64,000 nucleotides of DNA from Angustibacter luteus. Its GTDB lineage: Bacteria > Actinomycetota > Actinomycetes > Actinomycetales > Angustibacteraceae. Location of the stretch: positions 124,001 to 188,000 of the forward strand of contig NZ_BAABFP010000002.1 of the NCBI RefSeq assembly GCF_039541115.1. The letters run 5' to 3'. Position 1 is the first letter of the stretch. Every line of letters starts with the position of its first letter. Shown piece after piece: positions 51,235 through 60,986 of this stretch. The position numbers and the translations under genes are program-made. The notes under the pieces were generated by a model. That model was given only the letters and a program-made list of their open reading frames with translations, was not told the origin of the DNA and made no database searches.

Positions 51235-52323
51235 TCAGACCAGGCGGTGCATCCAGCCGCGGTCGTCGGCGGACCGGCCGTACTGCAGGTCCAGCAGGGC
51301 GGCCCGCACCGACGCCGTCACCGGCCCGGTCTCGCCGCCGCCGATCACGGTCTCGCCGTCGGGCTCGGCCAGCAGGCCGACCGGGGTCACGACCGCGGCC
51401 GTCCCGCAGGCGAAGACCTCGCGGATCCGGCCGGACGCCGCACCCTCACGCCACTCGTCGATGGAGATCCGGCGCTCGTCCACCTTGTGTCCGGCGTCGT
51501 CCAGCAGGGTCAGGATCGAGTCCCGGGTGACGCCCTCGAGGATCGTGCCGGTCAGCTCCGGGGTGACCACGGTGCCGTCGTCCTGCACGAAGTAGAGGTT
51601 CATCCCGCCGAGCTCCTCGACCCACTTGCGCTCGACCGCGTCGAGGAAGCAGACCTGGTCGCAGCCGCGCTCGATGGCCTCGACCTGCGCCGCCAGGCTG
51701 GCCGCGTAGTTGCCGCCGCACTTCGCTGCGCCGGTGCCGCCGGGCGCCGAGCGGGTGTACTCGCTGGACAGCCAGATCCGCACCGGCTTGACCCCGCCGG
51801 CAAAGTAGGGACCGGCCGGGGACGCGATGACGCAGAACGTGATCTCGGCCGCCGGCCGCACGCCCAGGAACGCCTCGGAGGCGAACATGAACGGCCGCAG
51901 GTACAGGCTCGCCTCGCCGCCGGACGGCTCCGGCACCCAGTCGGCGTCCGCGGACACCAGCGACCGCACCGCCTCGAGGAAGTCCTCGGCGGGCAGCTCG
52001 GGCAGAGCCAGTCGGCGGGCCGAGCGCTGGAACCGGGCGGCGTTCTGATCGGGACGGAACGCCCAGATCGACCCGTCGGCGTGCCGGTAGGCCTTCATCC
52101 CCTCGAAGATCTCCTGCGCGTAGTGCAGCACCGCGGCGGAGGGGTCGAGCTGGATCGGGCCGTAGGGCTTGACCTGGGCGTCGTGCCAGCCGTCGGCCGG
52201 CGTCCAGGTCACCGTCACCATGTGGTCCGTGAAGTGCTTGCCGAAGCCAGGCGACGACAGGATCTGAGCACGCTCGGACTCTGGGCGCGGGCTCGTGGCG
52301 GGGGTCAAGGAGAACTCGAGCAT
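51235..52323 (-). CDS. ilvE: Branched-chain amino acid aminotransferase
   Basis: Class IV PLP aminotransferase for the last step to Leu, Ile and Val. 362 aa: YAQEIFEGMKAYRHADGSIW, LYLRPFMFASEAFLGVRP, PLP lysine in GGTGAAKCGGNYAAS and the FACGTAAVVTPVG loop. ATG 52323 is 6 nt after TAGCGT (leaderless). Complete. Confidence 0.97.
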   Translation of the reverse strand: MLEFSLTPATSPRPESERAQILSSPGFGKHFTDHMVTVTWTPADGWHDAQVKPYGPIQLDPSAAVLHYAQEIFEGMKAYRHADGSIWAFRPDQNAARFQRSARRLALPELPAEDFLEAVRSLVSADADWVPEPSGGEASLYLRPFMFASEAFLGVRPAAEITFCVIASPAGPYFAGGVKPVRIWLSSEYTRSAPGGTGAAKCGGNYAASLAAQVEAIERGCDQVCFLDAVERKWVEELGGMNLYFVQDDGTVVTPELTGTILEGVTRDSILTLLDDAGHKVDERRISIDEWREGAASGRIREVFACGTAAVVTPVGLLAEPDGETVIGGGETGPVTASVRAALLDLQYGRSADDRGWMHRLV

Positions 52324-52329
52324 GTTCGG

Positions 52330-52335
52330 ACGCTA
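52330..52335 (-). promoter_or_regulatory. -10 box (TAGCGT), leaderless ilvE
   Basis: TAGCGT on the minus strand, 6 nt before the ilvE ATG. Confidence 0.6.
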
Positions 52336-52398
52336 CCGCACCCGCGAAGGGGGTGTGCAGGGCTCAAGACCCATCGTTGTCAGTCCGATAAGTGCCCT

Positions 52399-53475
52399 GT
52401 GGAGAACCACGATTCCGAGGGACGCAGCGTCGCGTCGAGCCGTTGGCTGTGCCGAACGGAGATGGAGCGTGCGCGCTTCGCGGACATGAACGAGCGGGTG
52501 GCCACGGCGCGCCGCGTCCAGGGCCTGGTGATCAGCCTGGTCATCCTCGTCGGCGCCCCCACCTACACCTGGGCCGTCGTCCCCGTCGTCCTGGCCGGGC
52601 TCCTCACGCTCCTCGTGCTCGAGCGGCTGCCCGAGCACCGGTTCGACCCGCCCCGGGTCTCGGTGGTCAGCATCGTCGTCCTCATGGTGCTCTTCGGAGC
52701 GGTTGCCATGCTCACCGGCGGGGCCATCAGCCCGTACCTGCCGTTCCTGAGCATCCCCACCCTGATGCTCGCGGCCCGGTTCCGGCTGCGGGTGGCGGTC
52801 TACGGCCTGATCTGCTCGTTCGGCATCGCCGCCGCCGCGGTCCTCGGTGCCGCCGCGTTGCCCGACGTTCCCGCCGCGCCCGCCTGGCTGAACCTGACCT
52901 GCTACGCCTCGCTGATGGTCGGTCTGGCCGCGCTCTCGCTGACCCTGCTCACCGCGGAGATGCAGTCCCGCGGCGACGCCGTGGTCGACCAGCTCACCGG
53001 ACTGTTCAACCGCAAGGCGCTCGCCGGACGCTACGCCGAGGCCGCCGCCCAGGCCCGGGTGCTCGGTGCGCCGGTCTCCCTCGTGCTCTGCGACCTGGAC
53101 CACTTCAAGCAGGTCAACGACCAGCACGGACACGACCGCGGCGACGTCGTCCTGCGGGAGGCCGCGTACCGGATGCGCAAGACCCTGCGGACGTTCGACC
53201 TGGTGTACCGGATCGGCGGCGAGGAGTTCCTCGTGCTGCTGCCGGGCGAGGACCTCGGCGCCGCAGCAACCGTGGCCGAACGACTCGTCGCCGACGTCTC
53301 CGCCAGCCCGCTGGGCGGCCTGGGCGTCACGATGTCCGCCGGGGTGTCGACGGCGCCGGAGGCGGACGCCGAGCTGGACGACCTGCTGAAGCGGGCGGAC
53401 ATCGCGCTGTACGCCGCCAAGGACGCCGGCCGCAACTGCGTGCGGCTCGCCGAGCGGCTGAACGTCCGGGTCTGA
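52399..53475 (+). CDS. Membrane diguanylate cyclase (GGDEF)
   Basis: 358 aa. About six membrane helices in residues 30-180, then a GGDEF domain: DQLTGLFNRKALAGRYAEAA, LCDLDHFKQVNDQHGHDRGD and active-site YRIGGEEFLVLLPG. RTFD stands five residues before GGEEF, the inhibitory I-site pattern, so product feedback is expected. Synthesises cyclic di-GMP. No sensor domain apart from the membrane region. GTG 52399 is the best upstream start; later ATG codons are possible. Divergent from ilvE. Confidence 0.9.
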   Translation: MENHDSEGRSVASSRWLCRTEMERARFADMNERVATARRVQGLVISLVILVGAPTYTWAVVPVVLAGLLTLLVLERLPEHRFDPPRVSVVSIVVLMVLFGAVAMLTGGAISPYLPFLSIPTLMLAARFRLRVAVYGLICSFGIAAAAVLGAAALPDVPAAPAWLNLTCYASLMVGLAALSLTLLTAEMQSRGDAVVDQLTGLFNRKALAGRYAEAAAQARVLGAPVSLVLCDLDHFKQVNDQHGHDRGDVVLREAAYRMRKTLRTFDLVYRIGGEEFLVLLPGEDLGAAATVAERLVADVSASPLGGLGVTMSAGVSTAPEADAELDDLLKRADIALYAAKDAGRNCVRLAERLNVRV

Positions 53476-53481
53476 GACCCG

Positions 53482-54525
53482 CTAGCCGGCCACCAGGGCC
53501 GCCAGGGCCTCGCCCACCTCACGGGTCCCCCGCCGCTCGCCACTGCGGTTCGCCAGGTCCTTCGCCACAGCGTCCTGCACGCGACCGGCGTACGCCGGCT
53601 CGCCCAGGTGCTCGAGCAGCATCCCGACGGACAGCACGGTGGCGGTGGGGTCGGCCAGTCCCTGCCCCGCGATGTCGGGCGCGGAGCCGTGCACGGGCTC
53701 GAACATGCTCGGCGCCGTGCGGTCGGGGTTGACGTTGCCGCTCGCCGCCAGCCCGATCCCGCCGGTCACGGCTGCCGCGAGGTCGGTGATGATGTCGCCG
53801 AACAGGTTGTCGGTCACGACGACGTCGAACCGCGCCGGGTCGGTGACCAGGAAGATCGTCGCCGCGTCGACGTGCAGGTAGTCGGTGGCGACGTCCGGGA
53901 ACTCCTCGCCCACCGTCTCGACGGTCCGTCGCCACAGGTGCCCGGCGTAGGTCAGCACGTTGTGCTTGTGCACCAGGGTCAGCTGGCGGCGCGGCCGGGC
54001 CTGCGCCCGGGCGAAGGCGTCCCGGACGACGCGCTCGACGCCGAACGCCGTGTTGACGCTCACCTCGGTCGCGACCTCGTGCGGCGTGCCGACCCGCAGC
54101 GCGCCGCCGTTGCCCGTGTACGGGCCCTCGGTGCCCTCCCGGACGACGACGAAGTCGATCTCGCCCGGATCGGCCAGCGGCGTCACGGCGCCCGGGAAGA
54201 GCCGGCTGGGGCGCAGGTTCACGTACTGGTCGAGCTCGAACCGCAGCCGTAGCAGCAGCCCCCGCTCGAGCACGCCGCTGGGCACGCTGGGGTCGCCGAT
54301 CGCGCCGAGCAGGATGGCGTCGTGCCCGCGGACCTCGTCCAGCACCGAGTCCGGCAGGGTCTCGCCGGTCGCCTGCCAGCGGCGGGCCCCCAGGTCGTAG
54401 TCGGTGCGCTCGAACGCCGGTCCGCCCGACCCGGTCACGGCGTCCAGCACGCGGAGCCCTTCGGCGACCACCTCGGGACCGATGCCGTCGCCGCCGATGA
54501 CTGCCAGCGAGTACGTCGTCGTCAT
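53482..54525 (-). CDS. leuB: 3-isopropylmalate dehydrogenase
   Basis: Oxidises 3-isopropylmalate in leucine synthesis. 347 aa: [73 protein letters not shown] and [23 protein letters not shown] 54525 is 7 nt after TATCCT (leaderless). Monocistronic, convergent with the GGDEF gene. Confidence 0.97.
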   Translation of the reverse strand: MTTTYSLAVIGGDGIGPEVVAEGLRVLDAVTGSGGPAFERTDYDLGARRWQATGETLPDSVLDEVRGHDAILLGAIGDPSVPSGVLERGLLLRLRFELDQYVNLRPSRLFPGAVTPLADPGEIDFVVVREGTEGPYTGNGGALRVGTPHEVATEVSVNTAFGVERVVRDAFARAQARPRRQLTLVHKHNVLTYAGHLWRRTVETVGEEFPDVATDYLHVDAATIFLVTDPARFDVVVTDNLFGDIITDLAAAVTGGIGLAASGNVNPDRTAPSMFEPVHGSAPDIAGQGLADPTATVLSVGMLLEHLGEPAYAGRVQDAVAKDLANRSGERRGTREVGEALAALVAG

Positions 54526-54532
54526 GGTCGGC

Positions 54533-54538
54533 AGGATA
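54533..54538 (-). promoter_or_regulatory. -10 box (TATCCT), leaderless leuB
   Basis: TATCCT on the minus strand, 7 nt before the leuB ATG. Confidence 0.6.
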
Positions 54539-54603
54539 TCGCGCGTCCCACGATGCGAACCATTTCATCTCACGAGGCGGAACGCCTCTGGTCGCCCCGA
54601 GAC

Positions 54604-54643
54604 GACCCTGCCCCCGCCACCAGAGGGTGACGGGGGCAGGGTC
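54604..54643 (-). terminator. Subtilase gene terminator
   Basis: 13-bp perfect stem GACCCTGCCCCCG/CGGGGGCAGGGTC with a 14-nt loop, 29 nt past the subtilase stop and 78 bp upstream of leuB. Confidence 0.75.
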
Positions 54644-54672
54644 GCTGTGCCGGGACGGTCAGCGCGAGCGGG

Positions 54673-57600
54673 TCAGCGCACGCGGACCGACACCGCCGAG
54701 GACGTCGACGGGTTGTACTTGCTCGAGCCGTTGTAGGTGGCCTTGAGCGAGTGCGTGCCCTTCGCCAGCACCGGTGCCTTCAGCACCGCCTTGCCCTTGC
54801 TGATGGTCGCCGAGCCGATCACCTTGCTGCCGTCCCGGAAGGTGACCGTGCCGGTCGCGGTCGTGGTGACCGTGGCCGTCAGCGTCGGGCGGTAGCCGTG
54901 GCTGAAGTCCCGGTCGTTGACCGCCAGCTTCGTCGCGCTGGCGACGCCCTTGACCGTGACCTTCACCACCGCCGAGGTGCTCGCGACGTTCTGCGTGTCC
55001 CCGCCGTAGGTGGCCACCAGGGAGTGCGTGCCCCGGCCGAGCACCGGCACCTGGAACGTCGCCTTGCCGGCCGCCAGCGTGCGGGTGCCGAGCACCTTGC
55101 TGCCGTCCTTGAAGGTCACCGTGCCGGTCGGGGTGCCCGCAGCTGCCCGCGGCGTCACCGTCGCGGTCAGCGTCGGACGAGCGCCGTACGTGAACGACGT
55201 CGCCGAGCTCGTCAGCCTCGTCGTCGTCCCGGTGCGGACGGAGACCACCTGCGCCCGAGCGCCGTCGGCGTTCAGGTGGTGCAGGAGCAGCAGGCCGAGC
55301 GGCTTGTCCGTGGCTGCCGTGGTGGCGTCCCGACGGACGTCGAACCACTCGTCCTCGTTGTCGGTGTTCAGCGTCGAGAACCCGCTGTCACCCGAGGCGC
55401 TCAGCCCCGGCGAGAGCACGGAGAGCGTCATCCAGTCCGTGCCGTCCGTCAGCGACGTACCCGCACTGAACGAGACGACCGCGTACCGGATCGGCTCGTT
55501 GCGGCTGATCAGACCGGCGTCCTTCAGCGCGTGCAGCGCCACCGGCATGATCATCGAGTCCGAGTTGAACAGCCCCGTCTCCAGCGAGCCGTCCACCCCG
55601 TTGACCAGCTGCTGGTCGATGACGTCGCCCGTGTGCAGGTCGATCGTCGTCGTCACGAAGTAGTCGAAGTCGTCCGTCGCCGTCGTGAGCCGGCTGTTGT
55701 ACGTGACGGCGTCCTCGACGCCGTCCCCGTCACCGTCGATGTAGACCTGGAACTCGATCTGACCCGCAGCGGTGCGCCACGGTCCCCAGCTGCTGACGGC
55801 GAAGTTCACCATCGCCGGCGGCACGAGGCAGTCGGGGTTGGGGCTCTCCGTCTGGCAGCTGGCCGAGTCCGCGTACGCCTTGTACGGGTCGAGCCCGGAG
55901 TCGATGTACACCGGTGCGTCGGACGCCGAGCCGACGTACCGCAGGTCGGCCCCTCGCTCGTCGGGGTACGACACGCAGTCGTCAGCGGGAGTGCCGTTGC
56001 AGTCGGCGAGCTTCGGGCTCGACGTCTGCAGCTGGAACGCGCTGGCCGTGGAGATGTAGGCCCCCGCGTCGCGGCCCTGGAACAGGGACCGACCCAGCAG
56101 ACCGGCCTCACCGGTCTGCACGGTGCCGGTGCCGTTCAGCGTGACCGACGACTGCGCCGCCATGGCCGAGGCCGGCCGCGGAGCGGACCAGACCGGCACC
56201 CGGAGCGTCCCCGCCGGCGTAGCGCCGGTCGCGGTGAGCACCAGGCGACCGCTGGCGTCCGTCCGGTACGAGCGCTGCAGGCCCGTGCCGAGCGGGTCGC
56301 CGTCCGTCGTGGGGTCCTGCGTGTGACGCAGCTGGGCCGCGTCGATGAGCAGGGTGACCGTGACGTCCGTCGACGAACCCGCCGGGACGCTGACCGAGCT
56401 CGGCGACACCGAGTAGGTCACGCCGGACGCCGCCACCGCTGCCTTGTAGGCCAGCGAGTAGGTCGCCGTCGCACCGCCGGTGTTCTGGATGGTCACCGTC
56501 TTGGTGCGGGTGGTCGTGCCCACGGCCGCGATCGGCCCGAAGGACACGCTGACCGCGCCCGGGTCGCCCTTGACGTAGGCCAGGGTCGTCGTGGCCACGG
56601 CCTTGTCGACCTTGACCCGGCCCGCACCCACCCGCTCCGGCCCGTACACGTCACCGGTGTGACCGGCGCCGGTGTAGACGTCCTGGGTGGCCGTGTTCAT
56701 GATCGCGGCCTTGACCTGCTCGACGGACCAGGTCGGGTGCGCCTGGCGGACCAGCGCAGCCTCACCGGTGACGTGCGGCGACGCCATCGAGGTGCCGCTC
56801 TCGGCGACGCCCTCGCTGCCCGTGCCGACGGCGGCCGAGAAGGTGGTGACCCCGGGCGCCGCGACGTCCGGCTTCACGTTGCCGGCCATGCCGATACCCC
56901 GCGAGGAGAACGAGGCGATCTGGTCCACCGCACCGGGCGTGATGATCTGCACGCTGTTGCGCAGCGCGTTGGTCATGGTGGCCTTGACCGTGGTGCCCAG
57001 GTCGAGCGCCTTGACCAGCGCGTCAGTGGCCTGCTTGACCGTGATCATCGCCGGGATCGTGGCGTCACCGGTGACGCCGGCCGAGAAGGAGTTCTGGTCG
57101 TTGCCGAAGATGGCGGCGGCCGCACCACCGTTCCGGGCGTTCTGCGAACGCCCCACGGACCCACAGCGACGGTCGGTGCCATCGGTCCAGAACTGCAGCA
57201 CGATCTTGCCCGCGATGGCCGTCTGCTCCGACGGCGTGTAAGCGGTGCAGCCGTCGGTGTTGTTGGTCGGGGACGGGGCCTTGGTCCAGTCGCCGACCTT
57301 GACGACCTGGGTGTCGGTGACCCCGGGCTTGGTCGCCCAGTCGTAGGCGACCGACTTCAGCGCCGCGAAGACGTTGTCCTGGTCGCCGTCCACGGTGCTC
57401 GCCGGCTCGATGCCCGCGGGCTCGTCGATCTTGAGGCCGTCCACGACGTCGTTGCCGTCGTCGGAGGCGGCTACGGCGAGAACCTTGGTGGCGTTGCCCG
57501 GCGAGCCGCCGACCTCGTACACGTCGCCGCTGTTGCCGATCGAGGCGACGACCATGGTGCCGATGTCGACCAAGTTGTTCGAGGCGACCGCGTCCGGGTC

Positions 57601-58794
57601 CTGGGGCGAGCCGTAGCTCGAGCCCAGGGACATGTTGACCACGTCGAGGTGGTCGGCGAAGTTGCCGTCACCGTTCGGGTCCGCCGCCCAGTCCAGCGCG
57701 GGGGTGACCAGGTTGGTCGAGCCCTCGCAGCCGAACACGCGCAGCGCGTACAGGTCGGCCTGCGGCGCGACGCCCGGGCCGATGCTGAAGGTGCTGGCCG
57801 GGACGGACGCGTTGTAGGAGCCCGCGTACGTCGCGCCCGCGGTGGTCACGCCGAACCCGGCCGCGGTGCCGGCCACGTGCGAGCCGTGGCCGTTGCAGTC
57901 CAGCGGGTTGGAGTCGGGGACCGGGACGTCGTGGCCAGGGTTGGCGGTGTTGCCCGGGTCGTAGTCGTCGCCGGCGAAGTCGTACCCGCCCTTGACCTTC
58001 GGCGTCCCCGTCCAGCCGGCCTGGGAGCCGTTCTGGGCGGCGTGGTAGTCGGCAACGTCGCCGGACCCGCCGAAGTCCTTGTGGGTGTAGTCGATGCCGG
58101 TGTCGATGATGCCGACCTTGACGCCCTGGCCGGTCTGCGACGTCGCCGTCCAGGCGGCGGGAGCGCCGATCAGCGGCACGGACGACGAGTTGGAGATCGT
58201 CTTCAGGGTCATCTGGTGGATGGCCTTGACGCCCGGGATCTCGGACAGCGCCTGCAGCCGGGAGGCGTCGGTGACGACGGCGACCCCGGAGTAGGCGTTC
58301 TGCACGCGGTAGATGGCCCGCGCCTTGGTGGCCGGACGGCTGATCTGGGTCAGCACCGTGCTCTGCGCCCGGCGGACCGTCGCGGCCTGGGAGCGCCCGG
58401 CGTCACGAGCGGCGCTCGCGCCCCGCGACCGGTTCAGCGCGTAGCTCTTGACGGCCGGGGTGGCGTCCAGCTCCAGCATCACGGTGACGGTGCCCTTGGC
58501 ATCCGCCAGATCACCGTCGACCCGGCTCTTGCCCCGGTCGAGGGCGAACGGCTTGGCCGACGTCGCGTCCTTGCTGGACGGCGCGGACTTGACCTGCTTG
58601 AGCCGCTTGGCCAGCTGGGCCCGGGTCAGCGCCTTGCCGTGCTGAGCGGACAGGGCGGTCGTGGACGGGGTGGACGTCGCGGCCATGGCGGGCGCGGCGC
58701 CGAGAGCGGCTGCGGCGAGCGCCAGGACGGCACTCCCCGCGACCACAGGAAAGAGGCCGCGAACGCGTCGCGGCCCCTGGGCGTGCATCGTCAC
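54673..58794 (-). CDS. Large secreted subtilase (S8) with PA insert and Ig-like repeats
   Basis: 1373 aa. Sec signal peptide 1-39 ending AAPAMAA; inhibitor I9-like propeptide to about 200; peptidase S8 with catalytic Asp231 in VGIIDTGIDYTHKDF, His303 in CNGHGSHVAGTAAG and Ser in SGTSMASPHVTGEAALV. A protease-associated insert lies between His and Ser. After the catalytic domain come a fibronectin-like region and, at the C-terminus, two Big_3-type Ig repeats (each with PTLTATVT ... GTVTF.DGSKV). No sortase or membrane anchor. GTG 58794 with GAGGAG 6 nt upstream. Likely extracellular nutrient protease. Confidence 0.92.
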   Translation of the reverse strand: MTMHAQGPRRVRGLFPVVAGSAVLALAAAALGAAPAMAATSTPSTTALSAQHGKALTRAQLAKRLKQVKSAPSSKDATSAKPFALDRGKSRVDGDLADAKGTVTVMLELDATPAVKSYALNRSRGASAARDAGRSQAATVRRAQSTVLTQISRPATKARAIYRVQNAYSGVAVVTDASRLQALSEIPGVKAIHQMTLKTISNSSSVPLIGAPAAWTATSQTGQGVKVGIIDTGIDYTHKDFGGSGDVADYHAAQNGSQAGWTGTPKVKGGYDFAGDDYDPGNTANPGHDVPVPDSNPLDCNGHGSHVAGTAAGFGVTTAGATYAGSYNASVPASTFSIGPGVAPQADLYALRVFGCEGSTNLVTPALDWAADPNGDGNFADHLDVVNMSLGSSYGSPQDPDAVASNNLVDIGTMVVASIGNSGDVYEVGGSPGNATKVLAVAASDDGNDVVDGLKIDEPAGIEPASTVDGDQDNVFAALKSVAYDWATKPGVTDTQVVKVGDWTKAPSPTNNTDGCTAYTPSEQTAIAGKIVLQFWTDGTDRRCGSVGRSQNARNGGAAAAIFGNDQNSFSAGVTGDATIPAMITVKQATDALVKALDLGTTVKATMTNALRNSVQIITPGAVDQIASFSSRGIGMAGNVKPDVAAPGVTTFSAAVGTGSEGVAESGTSMASPHVTGEAALVRQAHPTWSVEQVKAAIMNTATQDVYTGAGHTGDVYGPERVGAGRVKVDKAVATTTLAYVKGDPGAVSVSFGPIAAVGTTTRTKTVTIQNTGGATATYSLAYKAAVAASGVTYSVSPSSVSVPAGSSTDVTVTLLIDAAQLRHTQDPTTDGDPLGTGLQRSYRTDASGRLVLTATGATPAGTLRVPVWSAPRPASAMAAQSSVTLNGTGTVQTGEAGLLGRSLFQGRDAGAYISTASAFQLQTSSPKLADCNGTPADDCVSYPDERGADLRYVGSASDAPVYIDSGLDPYKAYADSASCQTESPNPDCLVPPAMVNFAVSSWGPWRTAAGQIEFQVYIDGDGDGVEDAVTYNSRLTTATDDFDYFVTTTIDLHTGDVIDQQLVNGVDGSLETGLFNSDSMIMPVALHALKDAGLISRNEPIRYAVVSFSAGTSLTDGTDWMTLSVLSPGLSASGDSGFSTLNTDNEDEWFDVRRDATTAATDKPLGLLLLHHLNADGARAQVVSVRTGTTTRLTSSATSFTYGARPTLTATVTPRAAAGTPTGTVTFKDGSKVLGTRTLAAGKATFQVPVLGRGTHSLVATYGGDTQNVASTSAVVKVTVKGVASATKLAVNDRDFSHGYRPTLTATVTTTATGTVTFRDGSKVIGSATISKGKAVLKAPVLAKGTHSLKATYNGSSKYNPSTSSAVSVRVR

Positions 58795-58973
58795 CGATGT
58801 CTCCTCTTGTGCGGTTCATCCACCGTCGACGCCAGATCGTGTCCGCGCCTGGAGGAGACCCACGTCCCCCACCCGGTCTGTCCGCGCAGCAGGAAACCTA
58901 GGGCCTCAACCCGCCCGTGGGGAAAGGAATCACCCAAATGCTGCACAGATTGTGATCGACCGGCCCTGGAGAC
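58795..58973. other. Upstream region of subtilase gene
   Basis: Between the subtilase start and the small-ORF terminator. Contains the subtilase Shine-Dalgarno; I see no convincing -10 box, ORF or repeat. Confidence 0.3.
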
Positions 58974-59013
58974 GACTTGAGGGCCACCCGGAACCCCGGA
59001 TGACCCTCAGGTC
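58974..59013 (-). terminator. Terminator after the 26-aa ORF
   Basis: 10-bp stem GACTTGAGGG/CCCTCAGGTC (one T-G pair), with a GC-rich inner segment, starting 20 nt past the small ORF stop. Confidence 0.55.
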
Positions 59014-59033
59014 GATCTGTCCTGCCCGCGTGC

Positions 59034-59114
59034 TCAGTCGTCGCTGTGACCCTGGTCACGCAGGTCCATCGACTCCTGCAGCGCCCGGCGGGCGTACTCC
59101 TCGGCCTCGCTCAT
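59034..59114 (-). CDS. 26-aa acidic small protein
   Basis: MSEAEEYARRALQESMDLRD then QGHSDD. Predicted amphipathic helix. ATG 59114 has AAGGAAG a few nt upstream, and a hairpin terminator follows the stop, so it looks like an independent short gene between ilvC and the subtilase. An in-frame extension to 59318 exists but is unlike protein. No family recognised. Confidence 0.5.
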   Translation of the reverse strand: MSEAEEYARRALQESMDLRDQGHSDD

Positions 59115-59284
59115 GATGCTTCCTTCACTCACGTCTGGGGGCGCGGCTACCGCGTCCGGAAGGCGCTGGCCAGAGGAGACGGGGTCACCGTCGAGTCCTG
59201 GCCTGCACCACGCGGTGGTGAAGGATGGTCCACCGCGATCGGTTCGAGTCCCTGCGGACGCCGGGTGAGACCGGCTTCGAGATC

Positions 59285-59316
59285 CTCGGACGTCCTCGTA
59301 GATTACTCGGACGTCC
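59285..59316. repeat. Paired CTCGGACGTCC boxes 21 bp apart
   Basis: Two identical 11-bp boxes at 59285 and 59306, each holding the palindrome GGACGTCC, two helical turns apart, between ilvC and the 26-aa ORF. May be an operator for the small ORF; the rest of 59115-59367 shows nothing else. Confidence 0.35.
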
Positions 59317-59367
59317 ATCTAATCGACCACGTCTTCCCACACCTTGAGACGTTCGTCCCAGGATGTG

Positions 59368-60408
<1,041 letters not shown>

Positions 60409-60472
60409 TTATGAGATGGCGATCAGTTGCAGGACAACGGGTTCGGGTGGACGTTTGGGTGGTTGGCGAGGG

Positions 60473-60985
60473 TCAGGCGGTGCGCAGCGCCCGGTCGCTC
60501 ATGCTGCGCGGTCCGCGTCCGACGGCGACCATGCCGGACTGCACGAGCTCGCGGATGCCGAAGGGTTCCAGCACCCGCAGCAGCGCGGCGAGCTTCTCGG
60601 CGTTGCCGGTGGCCTCGATGGTCACGGCGTCGGTGGACACGTCGACGACCTTGGCGCGGAACAGCTGCACCGTCTCCAGCACGTGCGAGCGGGTCTGCAT
60701 GTCGGCCCGCACCTTCACCAGCAGCAGCTCGCGCTGGACCGATGCCGGGCCTTCGAGCTCGACGACCTTGATGACCTCGACGAGCTTGTTGAGCTGCTTG
60801 GTCACCTGCTCCAGCGGGAGCTCCTCGACGTCGACCACCACGGTCATCCGGGAGATGTCCGGGTGCTCGGTGGGACCGACCGCGAGCGAGTCGATGTTGA
60901 ACCCGCGCCGCGAGAAGAGTCCCGCGATCCGGGCCAGGACGCCGGGGCGGTCCTCGACCAGCACCGACAGCGTGTGCTTCGACAT
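60473..60985 (-). CDS. ilvN: Acetolactate synthase regulatory subunit
   Basis: 170 aa: N-terminal ACT domain (TLSVLVEDRPGVLARIAGLF, SRRGFNIDSLAVGPTEHPDI) that binds valine for feedback inhibition, and a C-terminal ALS-ss domain. ATG 60985, one base after the ilvB stop. Confidence 0.97.
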   Translation of the reverse strand: MSKHTLSVLVEDRPGVLARIAGLFSRRGFNIDSLAVGPTEHPDISRMTVVVDVEELPLEQVTKQLNKLVEVIKVVELEGPASVQRELLLVKVRADMQTRSHVLETVQLFRAKVVDVSTDAVTIEATGNAEKLAALLRVLEPFGIRELVQSGMVAVGRGPRSMSDRALRTA

Positions 60986-60986
60986 C

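Noticed and set aside
49954-52398. Plus-strand open frame joined upstream to the GGDEF gene
   Set aside because: It runs through the permease and ilvE in antisense; only the part after about 52399 is protein-like.
54751-58980. Long open frame opposite the subtilase
   Set aside because: No domain motifs, Arg/Val/Asp-rich shadow of a gene with signal peptide and catalytic triad.
59034-59318. 94-aa version of the 26-aa ORF
   Set aside because: The added 68 residues are Arg/Ser/Pro rich without sense, and the Shine-Dalgarno precedes the short form.
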